Assembly: GCF_009184865.1 (NCBI RefSeq)
Contig: NZ_CP045096.1
Coordinates: forward strand, 2,294,001-2,358,000
DNA: 64,000 nucleotides
Reading direction: 5' to 3'
From: Streptomyces phaeolivaceus
GTDB taxonomy: Bacteria > Actinomycetota > Actinomycetes > Streptomycetales > Streptomycetaceae
Of the stretch, positions 26,212-34,654 are shown in pieces. The stretch's first letter is position 1, and each line of letters opens with the position of its first letter. The notes beneath the pieces were generated by a model. It made no database searches and was not told the DNA's origin. It was given only the letters and a program-made list of their open reading frames with translations. Made by a program: the position numbers and the translations under genes.

Positions 26212-27165
26212 TCAGTGCAGGTTCATGACCGCGCTGTCGTCGAAGCCGACCGCGAACACCGTGCGCGGGGTCGTCCCGGCGCGGATGTGCTCCGTCAGCC
26301 CCCACAGCTCCCCGACCTGTTCGGTGCCGAGCCTGGGCCAGTAGCTGAGGGCCTGGGGGGTGCCCACCGCACAGTTGCCGTTGGCGTACACCGTGGTGCC
26401 GACCGCGCGGTCGCGGGCCGTGGTGGCCCGGGTGTCGCCGACCCAGGTGTGCGAGAACACGGCGGGCTGGAGGGCGCAGCCCTTGTGGAAGGCGAAGTTC
26501 AGCAGTCCGGGACAGGTCGAGGCGCTGGTCGCCGATCTTGTCGAGGGAGAGCCAGGATTGACATCCTCGCCCGCGTGAATGTAGGCGATTCCGGTCAGCA
26601 CCGCTGCGCGGTGCTCCCTCGGGTTCCCGCTTCATCGGCCCCTGCCACCCGAAGGTGGTCCGACAAGGTCTCCACACTTCTTGGTGTCACGGTCGACGAG
26701 GGTGAGCTTGAGCAGGTTGTTCGTCCGGCACTTGTCGTTGGCCTCGTAGTCGCCGGCCGCGTTCGTCTTGAACGTCTCGTAGTGCCAGGCGACCGCCGTG
26801 ACGCGCTTGTCCTGGATGGCGCCGTCGGCCCCGTCGGCGGTGCCGGTGCCGCTCATGCCCTGCGGCCACCAGCGCGGGGTGGTGTCGTCGCCGGCGCACG
26901 CGCCCATGGTGCGCAGGTTCGTCCAGGGGGCGCTCGCCCCGGAGGAGTCCGTCGTGAAGTCGGTCGTGACGACGTCCGCGAGGTCGGCGTCCGCCGGCTT
27001 GCCGTCGAGGGTGGTGGCCTCCGACACGGTGCGCGTGTCGGTCATCCTGAACCTGTCGCCGCTCAGCGCCAGCTTCGTCACCACCGGCTCGGCCGCCGCC
27101 GCGGGCTGCCCGGTGGGACCGGCGAGCAGGGCGGCCGTCGCCGTGACGAAGGCCAGGGGCCTCAT
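26212..27165 (-). pseudogene. Secreted protein gene split by an IS200/IS605-type end
   Basis: The N-terminal part (27165 to about 26660) starts MRPLAFVTATAALL with an Ala-rich signal peptide and continues to DRDTKKCGDLV. A frame carrying TCPGLLNFAFHKGC, QPAVFSHTWVGD and TVFAVGFDDSAVMNLH continues from about 26552 to 26212. Between them lies about 104 bp that looks like the right end of an IS605-type element, with stops in the joining frame. I infer one disrupted gene. It could also be two genes, and the exact junction cannot be rebuilt. The function is unknown. Confidence 0.55.
26555..26658 (-). mobile_element. Solitary IS200/IS605-type right end with omega-RNA-like fold
   Basis: Read on the minus strand: a CCACC-TTCG-GGTGG hairpin (26645-26658), GGCAGGGGCCGATGAAGCGG, then GAACCC, a perfect 8-bp hairpin AGCACCGC/GCGGTGCT (26597-26615), GGAATC, a decayed GCC...GGGC stem and GAGGATGTCAATCC at the boundary. 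This order is typical of the 3' end of tnpB-bearing IS605 elements and of the omega RNA. No tnpA or tnpB and no left end are present. Confidence 0.7.
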
Positions 27166-27195
27166 GCTCCGTTTGGGTGACGCACTCGCCCTTCC

Positions 27196-27294
27196 GTGAT
27201 CACAAATCGACTAGAACATGTCAAAGAACAGAACAAGCGGTGATCACAAATTGACCGCCCGGCGGGGATCAAGTTGACCGCCCGGTGGGGATCA
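27196..27294. repeat. Two interleaved direct-repeat pairs upstream of trpL
   Basis: GTGATCACAAATYGAC occurs at 27196-27211 and 27240-27255. TTGACCGCCCGGYGGGGATCA occurs at 27251-27271 and 27274-27294, a 23-bp period. They fill the space between the broken secreted-protein gene and the trpL promoter and may be regulator sites. Confidence 0.65.
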
Positions 27295-27318
27295 CGTGAG
27301 TTCGGCCGGAACGTCCGG

Positions 27319-27324
27319 TAGGGT
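27319..27324 (+). promoter_or_regulatory. -10 box of the leaderless trp leader transcript
   Basis: TAGGGT ends 7 nt before the trpL ATG with no ribosome site between, the same layout as other leaderless starts in this window. Confidence 0.6.
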
Positions 27325-27331
27325 GCGGCGC

Positions 27332-27400
27332 ATGTTCGCGCACTCGATCCAGAACACGATCCAGAACTGGTGGTGGACCGCTCATCCGGCGGCCCACTGA
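27332..27400 (+). CDS. trpL: trp operon leader peptide
   Basis: A 22-codon frame reading MFAHSIQN, TIQN, then three consecutive Trp codons and TAHPAAH before TGA. Ribosome stalling at the Trp run would control the following hairpin. It probably starts at the 5' end of the transcript (TAGGGT 7 nt upstream). It is too short for normal gene calling. Confidence 0.92.
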   Translation: MFAHSIQNTIQNWWWTAHPAAH

Positions 27401-27421
27401 CTGCGCGTACGCAAGACTTCG

Positions 27422-27454
27422 CGAAGGCCGCCCGAGGGGCGGCCTTCGGTGTTT
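27422..27454 (+). terminator. Transcription attenuator of the trpE fusion gene
   Basis: CGAAGGCCGCC (27422-27432) pairs perfectly with GGCGGCCTTCG (27438-27448) and is followed by GTGTTT. It lies 21 nt after the trpL stop, as expected for a leader-peptide attenuator. Confidence 0.88.
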
Positions 27455-27536
27455 CCCGGGCCCGGCCGCTCCTCCCCGATGACGATCACGATCGGGATCA
27501 CCGCGACGACGGTGGTCCCTCAGGGAAGAGGAACCC

Positions 27537-29399
27537 ATGGACCTGACCCGGCTCCTGTCCGACGACCGCCCGTTCGCGCTGCTGCGCCGCCGCACGCCCG
27601 GCGCGCACGACCACGACACGGTCGAGCTGCTGATCGGCCCGATGACCGCCCACGAGCGGCTCGCCGACATCCCCGACGAGGGGCTGGCGCTCATCCCCTT
27701 CCGGCAGATCCGCGAACGCGGCTTCGACGTCCGCGACGACGGCACACCCCTGTCTGTGCTGGTACCGGAGGAGTCGTACGCGCTGCCGCTGGACCGGGCC
27801 CTCGCGGAGCTGCCCACGCATGACGTCCGGGTCGAGGGCGGAGGCTTCGACGTGGACGACGAGGCGTACGCGGAGATCGTCGGCCGGGTGCTCCACGAGG
27901 AGATCGGGCGCGGCGAGGGCGCCAACTTCGTGATCCGGCGGACGTACGAGGGCACGATCCCCGGCTTCGGCCGCGCCGACGCGCTCGCGCTGTTCCGGCG
28001 GCTGCTGGAGGGCGAGCGGGGCGCGTACTGGACGTTCGTCGTGCACACCGGGGAGCGCACGCTCGTCGGCGCGAGCCCCGAGGTGCATGTGCGGATGTCC
28101 GGCGGGACGGTCGTGATGAACCCGATCAGCGGCACGTACCGCTATCCGGCCGACGGGCCGACACCGGAGGACCTGCTCGCCTTCCTCTCCGACGGCAAGG
28201 AGATCGAGGAGCTCTCGATGGTCGTCGACGAGGAACTCAAGATGATGTGCACGGTCGGCGACATGGGCGGGGTGGTGGTCGGGCCCCGGCTCAAGGAGAT
28301 GGCGCACCTCGCGCACACCGAGTACGAGCTGCGCGGGCGGTCCTCGCTGGATGTGCGGGAGGTGCTGAAGGAGACGATGTTCGCCGCCACGGTCACCGGG
28401 TCGCCGGTGCAGAACGCGTGCCGGGTGATCGAGCGGCACGAGGTGGGTGGGCGCGGCTACTACGCGGGCGCGTTGGCGCTGGTGGGACGTGACTCGGGCG
28501 GTGCGCAGACGCTGGACTCGCCGATCCTGATCCGTACGGCCGACATCTCGGTGGACGGGCGGCTGAAGGTGCCGGTCGGGGCCACGCTCGTCCGGGGGTC
28601 GGACCCGGCGGGCGAGGTCGCCGAGACGCACGCGAAGGCGGCGGGGGTGCTCGCGGCGCTGGGAGTACGGCCGGGGCGGCCCGGCCCGGAGCGGGTGCGG
28701 CCGGTTCTGGCGGACGATCCCCGGGTGCGGGCCGCGCTGGACGGGCGGCGGGGGGCGCTGGCGCCGTTCTGGCTGCGGATGCGGGAGCGGACGGCGGAGC
28801 TGACCGGGCACGCGCTCGTGGTGGACGCCGAGGACACGTTCACCGCGATGCTGGCGCATCTGCTCAGGTCGTCGGGGCTGGACGTGACCGTACGGCGGTA
28901 CGACGAGCCGGGGCTGCGGGAGGGGGTGCTCGCGCACGAGGGGGTGGTGGTGCTGGGGCCCGGTCCCGGGGATCCCGGTGATCTCGGCGACGCGAAGATG
29001 CGGGGCCTGCGGGCGCTGACCGCCGAGGTGTTGCGGGGGCATCGGCACGGGGTGCTCGGGGTGTGCCTGGGGCATGAACTGATCGCGCTGGAGCTGGGGT
29101 TGGAGATCGTGCGGAAGGAGGTGCCCTATCAGGGGGCGCAGACCGCGATCGATCTCTTCGGGCGTTCCGAGACCGTCGGTTTCTACAACAGCTTCGTGGC
29201 CCACTGCGACGACGAGACGGCGGTGGAGTTGGCGGCGCACGGGGTGGAGGTCAGCCGTGGGGGGAACGGGGAGGTGCACGCGTTGAGGGGGCCTGGGTTC
29301 GCGGGGGTGCAGTTCCATCCGGAGTCGGTGTTGACGTTGGACGGGGTGAGTGTGGTGCGGGAGTTGGTGGCGGGGGTCGGGTCGCTGCGGGCGATTTAG
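27537..29399 (+). CDS. trpE: Anthranilate synthase, fused TrpE-TrpG type
   Basis: 620 residues with both subunits in one chain. The chorismate-binding part (about 1-420) has GASPEVHVRM, MNPISGTYR, DEELKMMC, AATVTGSPVQNACRVI and GYYAGALAL. The glutamine amidotransferase part (about 435-620) has GVCLGHE with Cys510, VGFYNSF and FHPES with His594 and Glu596. It converts chorismate and glutamine to anthranilate. Controlled by the Trp-rich leader and attenuator just upstream. A phenazine-type PhzE is an alternative for such fusions, but the trp leader argues for tryptophan. Confidence 0.95.
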   Translation: MDLTRLLSDDRPFALLRRRTPGAHDHDTVELLIGPMTAHERLADIPDEGLALIPFRQIRERGFDVRDDGTPLSVLVPEESYALPLDRALAELPTHDVRVEGGGFDVDDEAYAEIVGRVLHEEIGRGEGANFVIRRTYEGTIPGFGRADALALFRRLLEGERGAYWTFVVHTGERTLVGASPEVHVRMSGGTVVMNPISGTYRYPADGPTPEDLLAFLSDGKEIEELSMVVDEELKMMCTVGDMGGVVVGPRLKEMAHLAHTEYELRGRSSLDVREVLKETMFAATVTGSPVQNACRVIERHEVGGRGYYAGALALVGRDSGGAQTLDSPILIRTADISVDGRLKVPVGATLVRGSDPAGEVAETHAKAAGVLAALGVRPGRPGPERVRPVLADDPRVRAALDGRRGALAPFWLRMRERTAELTGHALVVDAEDTFTAMLAHLLRSSGLDVTVRRYDEPGLREGVLAHEGVVVLGPGPGDPGDLGDAKMRGLRALTAEVLRGHRHGVLGVCLGHELIALELGLEIVRKEVPYQGAQTAIDLFGRSETVGFYNSFVAHCDDETAVELAAHGVEVSRGGNGEVHALRGPGFAGVQFHPESVLTLDGVSVVRELVAGVGSLRAI

Positions 29400-29410
29400 G
29401 CCGTGGGTTC

Positions 29411-29535
29411 GGGTGCGGGTCCGGTGGGGCTGGTCGCGCGGTCCCCGCGCCCCTGAAAAACAGGGGCTGCGCCCCGTGCTTTTCATCTTTGGGGGCGCGG
29501 GGAACCGCGCGAGAAGCCCCACCGGACCCGCACCC
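29411..29535. repeat. REP-like palindrome, copy C (bidirectional terminator)
   Basis: The left arm 29411-29453 and right arm 29492-29535 are near-perfect inverted copies (about 43 bp) flanking a smaller hairpin (CAGGGGC/GCCCCGTG). It sits between the convergent trpE and pfkA genes and can fold on either strand. Confidence 0.9.
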
Positions 29536-29571
29536 GCCAACGCACCCGAACCCCCGAGCCACTAGGCGCCC

Positions 29572-30600
29572 TCAGCCGAAGAAGACGCCGACCTCCTCGT
29601 ACAGCTTCGGATCCACCGTCTTCAGGCGGGCCGTCGCGTCGGCGATCGGGACGCGGACGATGTCCGTGCCGCGGAGGGCGACCATCTTGCCGAAGTCACG
29701 GTCGCGGACCGCGTCGATGGCGTGGAGGCCGAAGCGCGTGGCGAGCCAGCGGTCGAAGGCCGAGGGGGTGCCGCCGCGCTGGACGTGGCCGAGGACCGTC
29801 GTGCGGGCCTCCTTGCCCGTGCGGCGCTCGATCTCCTTGGAGAGCCATTCGCCGACGCCGGAGAGGCGGACGTGGCCGAAGGAGTCGAGCGAGCCGTCCT
29901 TGAGGACCATCTCGCCGTCCTTCGGCATGGCCCCCTCCGCGACGACCACGATCGGCGCGTACGAGGCCTTGAAGCGGGACGTCACCCAGGCGCACACCTT
30001 GTCGACGTCGAAGCGCTGCTCGGGGATCAGGATGACGTTGGCGCCGCCGGCGAGCCCGGAGTGGATGGCGATCCAGCCGGCGTGCCGGCCCATCACCTCC
30101 ACGACCAGGACGCGCATGTGCGACTCGGCGGTGGTGTGGAGGCGGTCGATGGCCTCCGTGGCGATGCCGACCGCCGTGTCGAAGCCGAAGGTGTAGTCCG
30201 TGGCCGAGAGGTCGTTGTCGATCGTCTTCGGGACGCCCACGCACGGCACGCCGTACTCGTCCGAGAGCCGCGCGGCCACCCCGAGCGTGTCCTCGCCGCC
30301 GATGGCGATGAGCGCCTCGACCTCCTGCTTGGCCAGGTTGTCCTTGATCCGGCGGATGCCGTTCTCCTGCTTGAGCGGGTTGGTGCGCGAGGAGCCGAGG
30401 ATCGTGCCGCCGCGGGGCAGGATGCCGCGCACGGCGGGGATGTCGAGGCGGACGGTGTCGTTCTCCAGCGGACCCCGCCAGCCGTCCCGGAAGCCGACGA
30501 ACTCATAGCCGTACTCCTGGACGCCCTTGCGGACGACGCCCCGGATGACGGCGTTGAGCCCGGGGCAGTCGCCGCCTCCGGTGAGTACTCCGACGCGCAT
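29572..30600 (-). CDS. pfkA: ATP-dependent 6-phosphofructokinase
   Basis: 342 residues from the ATG at 30600 (GAAGGGA upstream). MRVGVLTGGGDCPGLNAVIRG, FRDGWRGPLE, LGSSRTNP, IAIGGEDTLGVA, GVPKTIDNDL, VEVMGRHAGWIA, IPEQRFD and GHVQRGGTPSAFDR are PfkA signatures. The Gly-Gly-Glu-Asp loop and Lys in PKTIDND are a pattern seen in both ATP- and PPi-dependent enzymes; the actinomycete group is ATP-dependent. It phosphorylates fructose 6-phosphate and lies 6 kb from glkA. Confidence 0.95.
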   Translation of the reverse strand: MRVGVLTGGGDCPGLNAVIRGVVRKGVQEYGYEFVGFRDGWRGPLENDTVRLDIPAVRGILPRGGTILGSSRTNPLKQENGIRRIKDNLAKQEVEALIAIGGEDTLGVAARLSDEYGVPCVGVPKTIDNDLSATDYTFGFDTAVGIATEAIDRLHTTAESHMRVLVVEVMGRHAGWIAIHSGLAGGANVILIPEQRFDVDKVCAWVTSRFKASYAPIVVVAEGAMPKDGEMVLKDGSLDSFGHVRLSGVGEWLSKEIERRTGKEARTTVLGHVQRGGTPSAFDRWLATRFGLHAIDAVRDRDFGKMVALRGTDIVRVPIADATARLKTVDPKLYEEVGVFFG

Positions 30601-30714
30601 GGAAATGTCCCTTCGCCGCGGTTGGCTGACGAGGGCCACGCTAATAGTGATCCAGGTCACTTCGGCATGAACGGGAAGTCAATTCCGGCGCGTTCCAGCG
30701 AATTGCGGCCGATT

Positions 30715-30750
30715 GAGGGTGAGTTGATCGGAGATGATCAAATCACCCTC
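30715..30750 (-). terminator. Hairpin after the LuxR-type response regulator
   Basis: Arms 30715-30729 and 30736-30750 (GAGGGTGAGTTGATC type) pair at 14 of 15 positions around a 6-nt loop, 24 nt past the stop of the two-component operon. Confidence 0.8.
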
Positions 30751-30774
30751 ACTCTATGGGGTGATTCGTCGCGT

Positions 30775-31515
30775 TTACTCGTCGTCGAGACCGCGCTCTA
30801 TGGCATAGCGGACCAACTCCACCCGGTTGTGGAGCTGGAGCTTGCCGAGGGTGTTCTGGACGTGGTTCTGGACCGTGCGGTGGGAGATGACGAGGCGTTC
30901 GGCGATCTGCTTGTAGCTCAGGCCCTTGGCGACCAGCCGGAGCACCTCGGTCTCGCGGTCGGTGAGTTGCGGGGCCTTGGGCTCGTCGGCGCCCGGCGCG
31001 GGGGCCGGTTCGGAGGCGAGGCGGCGGTACTCCCCGAGGACCAGGCCCGCGAGGCCGGGGGTGAAGACGGGGTCGCCCACGGCCGTGCGGCGGACCGCGT
31101 CGATCAGCTCCTCCGTCGAGGCCGACTTCAGCAGATAGCCCGTAGCGCCCGACTTCACCGCCTCCAGGACATCCGCGTGCTCCCCGCTCGCGGAGAGGAC
31201 CAGCACCCGCAACGCCGGGTTGGCGCCGACCAGTTCCTTGCAGACCCGCACACCCGGCTTGGCCGGCAGGTTGAGGTCCAGGACGAGGACGTCCGGGGCG
31301 GCGGCGTGGGCGCGCCGGACCGCCTGCTCGCCGTCGCCCGCCGTGGCGACCACGTCGAAGCCGGACTCGGCCAGGTCGCGGGCGACGGCGTCGCGCCACA
31401 TGGGGTGGTCGTCGACCACCATGACCCTGATCGGTCCGCGCCCGCCGGACGGTCCCGCCCCGTCCCCCGGCCCGCCACCGCGCACGTTCTCCCCCTGCTC
31501 CACACTCTCCGTCAT
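30775..31515 (-). CDS. LuxR/NarL-family response regulator
   Basis: 246 residues. The receiver domain begins near residue 29 with VMVVDDHPMWRDAVARDL; Asp80 in VLVLDLNLP is the phosphorylation site, and GATGYLLKSAS holds the conserved Lys. A Pro/Glu linker leads to the LuxR helix-turn-helix (LTDRETEVLRLVAKGLSYKQ...). The N-terminus has a 28-residue Gly-rich extension. It overlaps its sensor kinase by 4 nt. Confidence 0.95.
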   Translation of the reverse strand: MTESVEQGENVRGGGPGDGAGPSGGRGPIRVMVVDDHPMWRDAVARDLAESGFDVVATAGDGEQAVRRAHAAAPDVLVLDLNLPAKPGVRVCKELVGANPALRVLVLSASGEHADVLEAVKSGATGYLLKSASTEELIDAVRRTAVGDPVFTPGLAGLVLGEYRRLASEPAPAPGADEPKAPQLTDRETEVLRLVAKGLSYKQIAERLVISHRTVQNHVQNTLGKLQLHNRVELVRYAIERGLDDE

Positions 31516-32756
31516 CGCTTCTCCGCCTTCCCCCGTACGCCCTTGGGCCCTTCCGCGGCCCTGGGCACCTTCAGTTCCACTTCCGTGCCCTGTCCGGGCA
31601 CCGAGATCAGTTCGGCCGTGCCGCCGATGTCACGCAGCCGTCCCCGGATGGACAGGGCCACCCCGAGCCGGCCCTCGCCCTCCGCCTGGGCGAGCCGGCC
31701 CTCGGGGATGCCGGGGCCGTCGTCCCGTACCGTCACGATGATCTCGTCCGGCCAGTCCTCGACCAGGATCCAGGCCCGCGCCCCGGCGCCCGCGTGCGCG
31801 CGCACATTGTCCAGGGCCGCGCCGACGGCCGCCGCCAGCTCCCGCGCGGCCCCCGGGGCGAGCGGCACCGGGCCGCCGGGCTCGGAGAAGGTGACCGTCG
31901 CACCGGCGTACGGGGCGAGGAGGGCGCGCAGATCCACCGGGTCCGAGGCGTCGCCCGGCGCGTCCGGTTCGTCCACCGCCCGTACGAGCGCTCCCCGCGT
32001 CGCGTCCTCCGAGACCCGGGAGACGGGGACCAGGCCGCCGGAGACCAGGGTGCGCAGGGCGACCTCCTGCTCGCCCGCCATCCGGCCCAGCTCCGCGGAC
32101 TCGCCGCCGAGGGCGGTGCCGCGCCGCTGGACCATGGCGAGGACCTGGAGGACGCTGTCGTGGATGTCCCGGGCGAGGCGTTCCCGTTCCCGGGTGGCGG
32201 CCTCGATCTCCAGAGCGCGGGCGAGGGTGCGCTCGGAGGCGCGGGCGACCTCGACGACGTAGCCGATGGCGATGGAGGCGACCCAGACCAGCAGCACGTT
32301 GTGGATGGTGTCGCGGGTGGGGGCGCCCCGGTGGATCAGGTTGGCGACGGCGACGAGCGTGGAGGCGAAGGCGGCCCAGCGCCAGCCGCCCTTGATGGCG
32401 AAGGCCAGCACGGCGCCGGCGGTCCATATCGACGGCAGCGTGGGGCCTCCGGCCTCGACCCGCGCGGTCGAGTCGGCGAGGCGGGTGAGCAGGATGCCGA
32501 CGATCGCGATGGTGAGGTCGGCCGCGAGGAACCGCTTGGTGCAGCTGGCCGCGCCCGCGACCTTGGGCAGGGTCGCCAGCGTCCAGCCTGCCAGCACCGC
32601 GAAGTAGGCGACGGCCACCCAGGGGCGCTGGAACTTGTCGTAGGCACTGGCGAAGAGTCCGACCGCGTAGATCGTCGTCAGGACCCGGTAGCCGGTGAGC
32701 GCACGCCACAGCGGCTGCTCGACCGACATCGTCATGACCCGTTCGCGCTTCGGCAT
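31512..32756 (-). CDS. Sensor histidine kinase, MacS/NarX-like type
   Basis: 414 residues. About five N-terminal helices (20-170) form a membrane sensor, followed by a dimerisation helix with His199 in RERLARDIHDSVLQVL (HisKA_3 type) and a HATPase domain (DNVRAHAGA, VRDDGPGIPEGR, GRLGVALSIRGR). It feeds the LuxR-type regulator encoded next. The stimulus is unknown. The extra phosphatase-like Gln after the phosphorylated His is normal in this family. Confidence 0.94.
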   Translation of the reverse strand: MPKRERVMTMSVEQPLWRALTGYRVLTTIYAVGLFASAYDKFQRPWVAVAYFAVLAGWTLATLPKVAGAASCTKRFLAADLTIAIVGILLTRLADSTARVEAGGPTLPSIWTAGAVLAFAIKGGWRWAAFASTLVAVANLIHRGAPTRDTIHNVLLVWVASIAIGYVVEVARASERTLARALEIEAATRERERLARDIHDSVLQVLAMVQRRGTALGGESAELGRMAGEQEVALRTLVSGGLVPVSRVSEDATRGALVRAVDEPDAPGDASDPVDLRALLAPYAGATVTFSEPGGPVPLAPGAARELAAAVGAALDNVRAHAGAGARAWILVEDWPDEIIVTVRDDGPGIPEGRLAQAEGEGRLGVALSIRGRLRDIGGTAELISVPGQGTEVELKVPRAAEGPKGVRGKAEKR

Positions 32757-32841
32757 GCCCCCACCCCACCCCGGCCACGACGGTCGTGTCCGGGAACGCG
32801 ACCGTACCCGGGAACCCGGCCGTTACGAAGCCGGCCGGTCC

Positions 32842-33603
32842 TTACGAGGCCGCCCGGTCCTTCTCCGCCTTGGCGAGGGCGGCCCTGGCGGCCTTGTCGG
32901 CCTCCTTCTCGGCCTTGGCCGCGTCCGCGATCTGCCGTTTGGCGGCGGTCGCGTAGATGTCGACGTACTCCTGGCCGGAGAGCTTCATGATCTCGTACAT
33001 GACCTCGTCGGTCAGTGCCCGCAGGACGAAGCGGTCGTGCTCCATGCCCTGGTAGCGGCTGAAGTCGAGGGGCTTGCCGACGCGGATGCCGGGGCGCATC
33101 ACCTTCGGCAGGACCTTGCCGGGGGGCTGGATCTTCTCCGTGTCGATCATGGCGACGGGGATCACGGGCGCGCCGGTGGCGAGGGCCACGCGCGCGAGGC
33201 CGCCGGGTTTGCCCCGGTAGAGGCGGCCGTCGGGCGAGCGGGTGCCCTCGGGGTAGATGCCGAACAGCTCACCGCTCTCGATGACCTGTATCCCGCTCCT
33301 GATCGCGGCCTCGCCCGCGCCGCGCGCGCCGGAGCGGTCCACCGGGAGCTGGCCGACGCCCTTGAAGAAGGCGGCCGTGAGCTTGCCCTTGACGCCGGGG
33401 GTGGTGAAGTACTCGGCCTTCGCGATGAAGGTGACCTTGCGGTCGAGGACCGCGGGGAGGAAGAACGAGTCCGAGAAGGAGAGGTGGTTGCTCGCGAGGA
33501 TCGCGGCGCCCTCGGCCGGAATGTTCTCCATGCCTTCCACCCAAGGCCTGAAGGTGACCTTGAGCGGTCCCCCGATAGCGACCTTCATCGCGCCGTACAA
33601 CAA
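32842..33603 (-). CDS. 1-acyl-glycerol-3-phosphate acyltransferase family protein
   Basis: 253 residues, probably from the TTG at 33603. NHLSFSD (His40, Asp45) is the acyltransferase H-x4-D motif; FPEGTRS appears as YPEGTRSPDGRLYRGKPGGLA, and VIPVAMID follows. PlsC-type enzymes add the second acyl chain in phospholipid synthesis. The C-terminal Ala/Lys/Glu-rich tail looks like a coiled coil. The start could be at the ATG five codons later, but no ribosome site decides it. Confidence 0.92.
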   Translation of the reverse strand: MLYGAMKVAIGGPLKVTFRPWVEGMENIPAEGAAILASNHLSFSDSFFLPAVLDRKVTFIAKAEYFTTPGVKGKLTAAFFKGVGQLPVDRSGARGAGEAAIRSGIQVIESGELFGIYPEGTRSPDGRLYRGKPGGLARVALATGAPVIPVAMIDTEKIQPPGKVLPKVMRPGIRVGKPLDFSRYQGMEHDRFVLRALTDEVMYEIMKLSGQEYVDIYATAAKRQIADAAKAEKEADKAARAALAKAEKDRAAS

Positions 33604-33784
33604 CCGAGTGCCTCTCTGTGTTCCGTGGATCAGACCTTAACCCGGACGCCGGAGGAAGAGTCCTACGCCCCCGGCCGGTGTCGGGCTCCACCGCGCGAAG
33701 CCCCTGGTCGGTGTCAGTGCGGTCGCGTACGGTGAACCACATCCGGACTCATTCACACCCTTCTCATGAACAGGAGACCGAACC

Positions 33785-34654
33785 GTGCCGGTCCTTCCTG
33801 GAGCCGAGCCGTACCACCACGAGGGCGGGGAGGTCGGAGTCCTCCTCTGCCACGGATTCACCGGGTCCCCGCAGTCGCTGCGCCCCTGGGCGGAGTATCT
33901 CGCCGCGCGGGGGCTGACCGTCGCGCTGCCCCTGCTGCCGGGACACGGCACCCGCTGGGAGGACATGCGCCTGACAGGCTGGCAGGACTGGTACGCGGAG
34001 GTGGACCGCGAGCTGCGGGTCCTGCGCGAGCGCTGTGCGCACGTCTTCGTCGCGGGGCTGTCCATGGGCGGCGCGCTGGCGCTGCGGCTGGCCGCGAAGC
34101 ACGGGGACGCGGTCGCCGGCGTGATGGTCGTCAACCCGGCCAACAAGGTGCACGGCCCGGCCGCGCACGCCCTCCCCCTGCTCCGGCACTTCGTCCCCAC
34201 CACCAAGGGGATCACCAGCGACATAGCCAAGGAGGGCGTCGAGGAGGTCGGGTACGGCCATGTGCCGCTGCACGCGGCGCACTCGCTGCGTAACTTCCTG
34301 CGCCTCGTCGACGGCGAACTGCCCCAGGTCACCCAGCCGTTGCTGCTGCTGCACAGCCCGCGGGACCATGTGGTGCCGCCCGTCGACTCCGAACGCGTCC
34401 TCGGCCGGGTGTCGTCGACGGACGTCACGGAGATCCTGCTGGAACAGAGCCATCATGTCGCGACGTTGGACCACGACGCGGACCTCGTCTTCGCCGAGAG
34501 CCACGCGTTCGTCACCCGGCTCGTGACGGAGTCCGACGCGGCACGGGTGAAGGAGTCCGACGCGGAATCCGTACAGCGGTCTGGTTCGGGGTCCGTGGAG
34601 CGGAACGGTCCGGGATCCTTGGAGCAGAGGGAAGGGACGGCCACTGGTGGCTGA
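33785..34654 (+). CDS. Alpha/beta hydrolase, monoacylglycerol lipase/carboxylesterase type
   Basis: 289 residues from a GTG with AGGAG upstream. VLLCHGFTGSP is the oxyanion-hole strand; Ser93 in AGLSMGGALAL is the nucleophile; HSPRDHVVPP and SHHVATLDHD hold the acid and His. It resembles the Est30-type carboxylesterases. About 35 C-terminal residues are low-complexity Ser/Glu-rich and outside the family. It overlaps the next gene by 8 nt and lies divergent from the acyltransferase. Confidence 0.92.
   Translation: MPVLPGAEPYHHEGGEVGVLLCHGFTGSPQSLRPWAEYLAARGLTVALPLLPGHGTRWEDMRLTGWQDWYAEVDRELRVLRERCAHVFVAGLSMGGALALRLAAKHGDAVAGVMVVNPANKVHGPAAHALPLLRHFVPTTKGITSDIAKEGVEEVGYGHVPLHAAHSLRNFLRLVDGELPQVTQPLLLLHSPRDHVVPPVDSERVLGRVSSTDVTEILLEQSHHVATLDHDADLVFAESHAFVTRLVTESDAARVKESDAESVQRSGSGSVERNGPGSLEQREGTATGG

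Noticed and set aside
26140..27180. Plus-strand frame of about 346 codons across the broken secreted gene
   Set aside because: It is antisense to the signal-peptide-bearing frame and passes through the IS605-like end; composition is that of a shadow frame.
29722..32262. Very long open frame on the plus strand (about 846 codons)
   Set aside because: It runs antisense through pfkA and the two-component genes, which have clear family motifs. High GC keeps opposite frames open.
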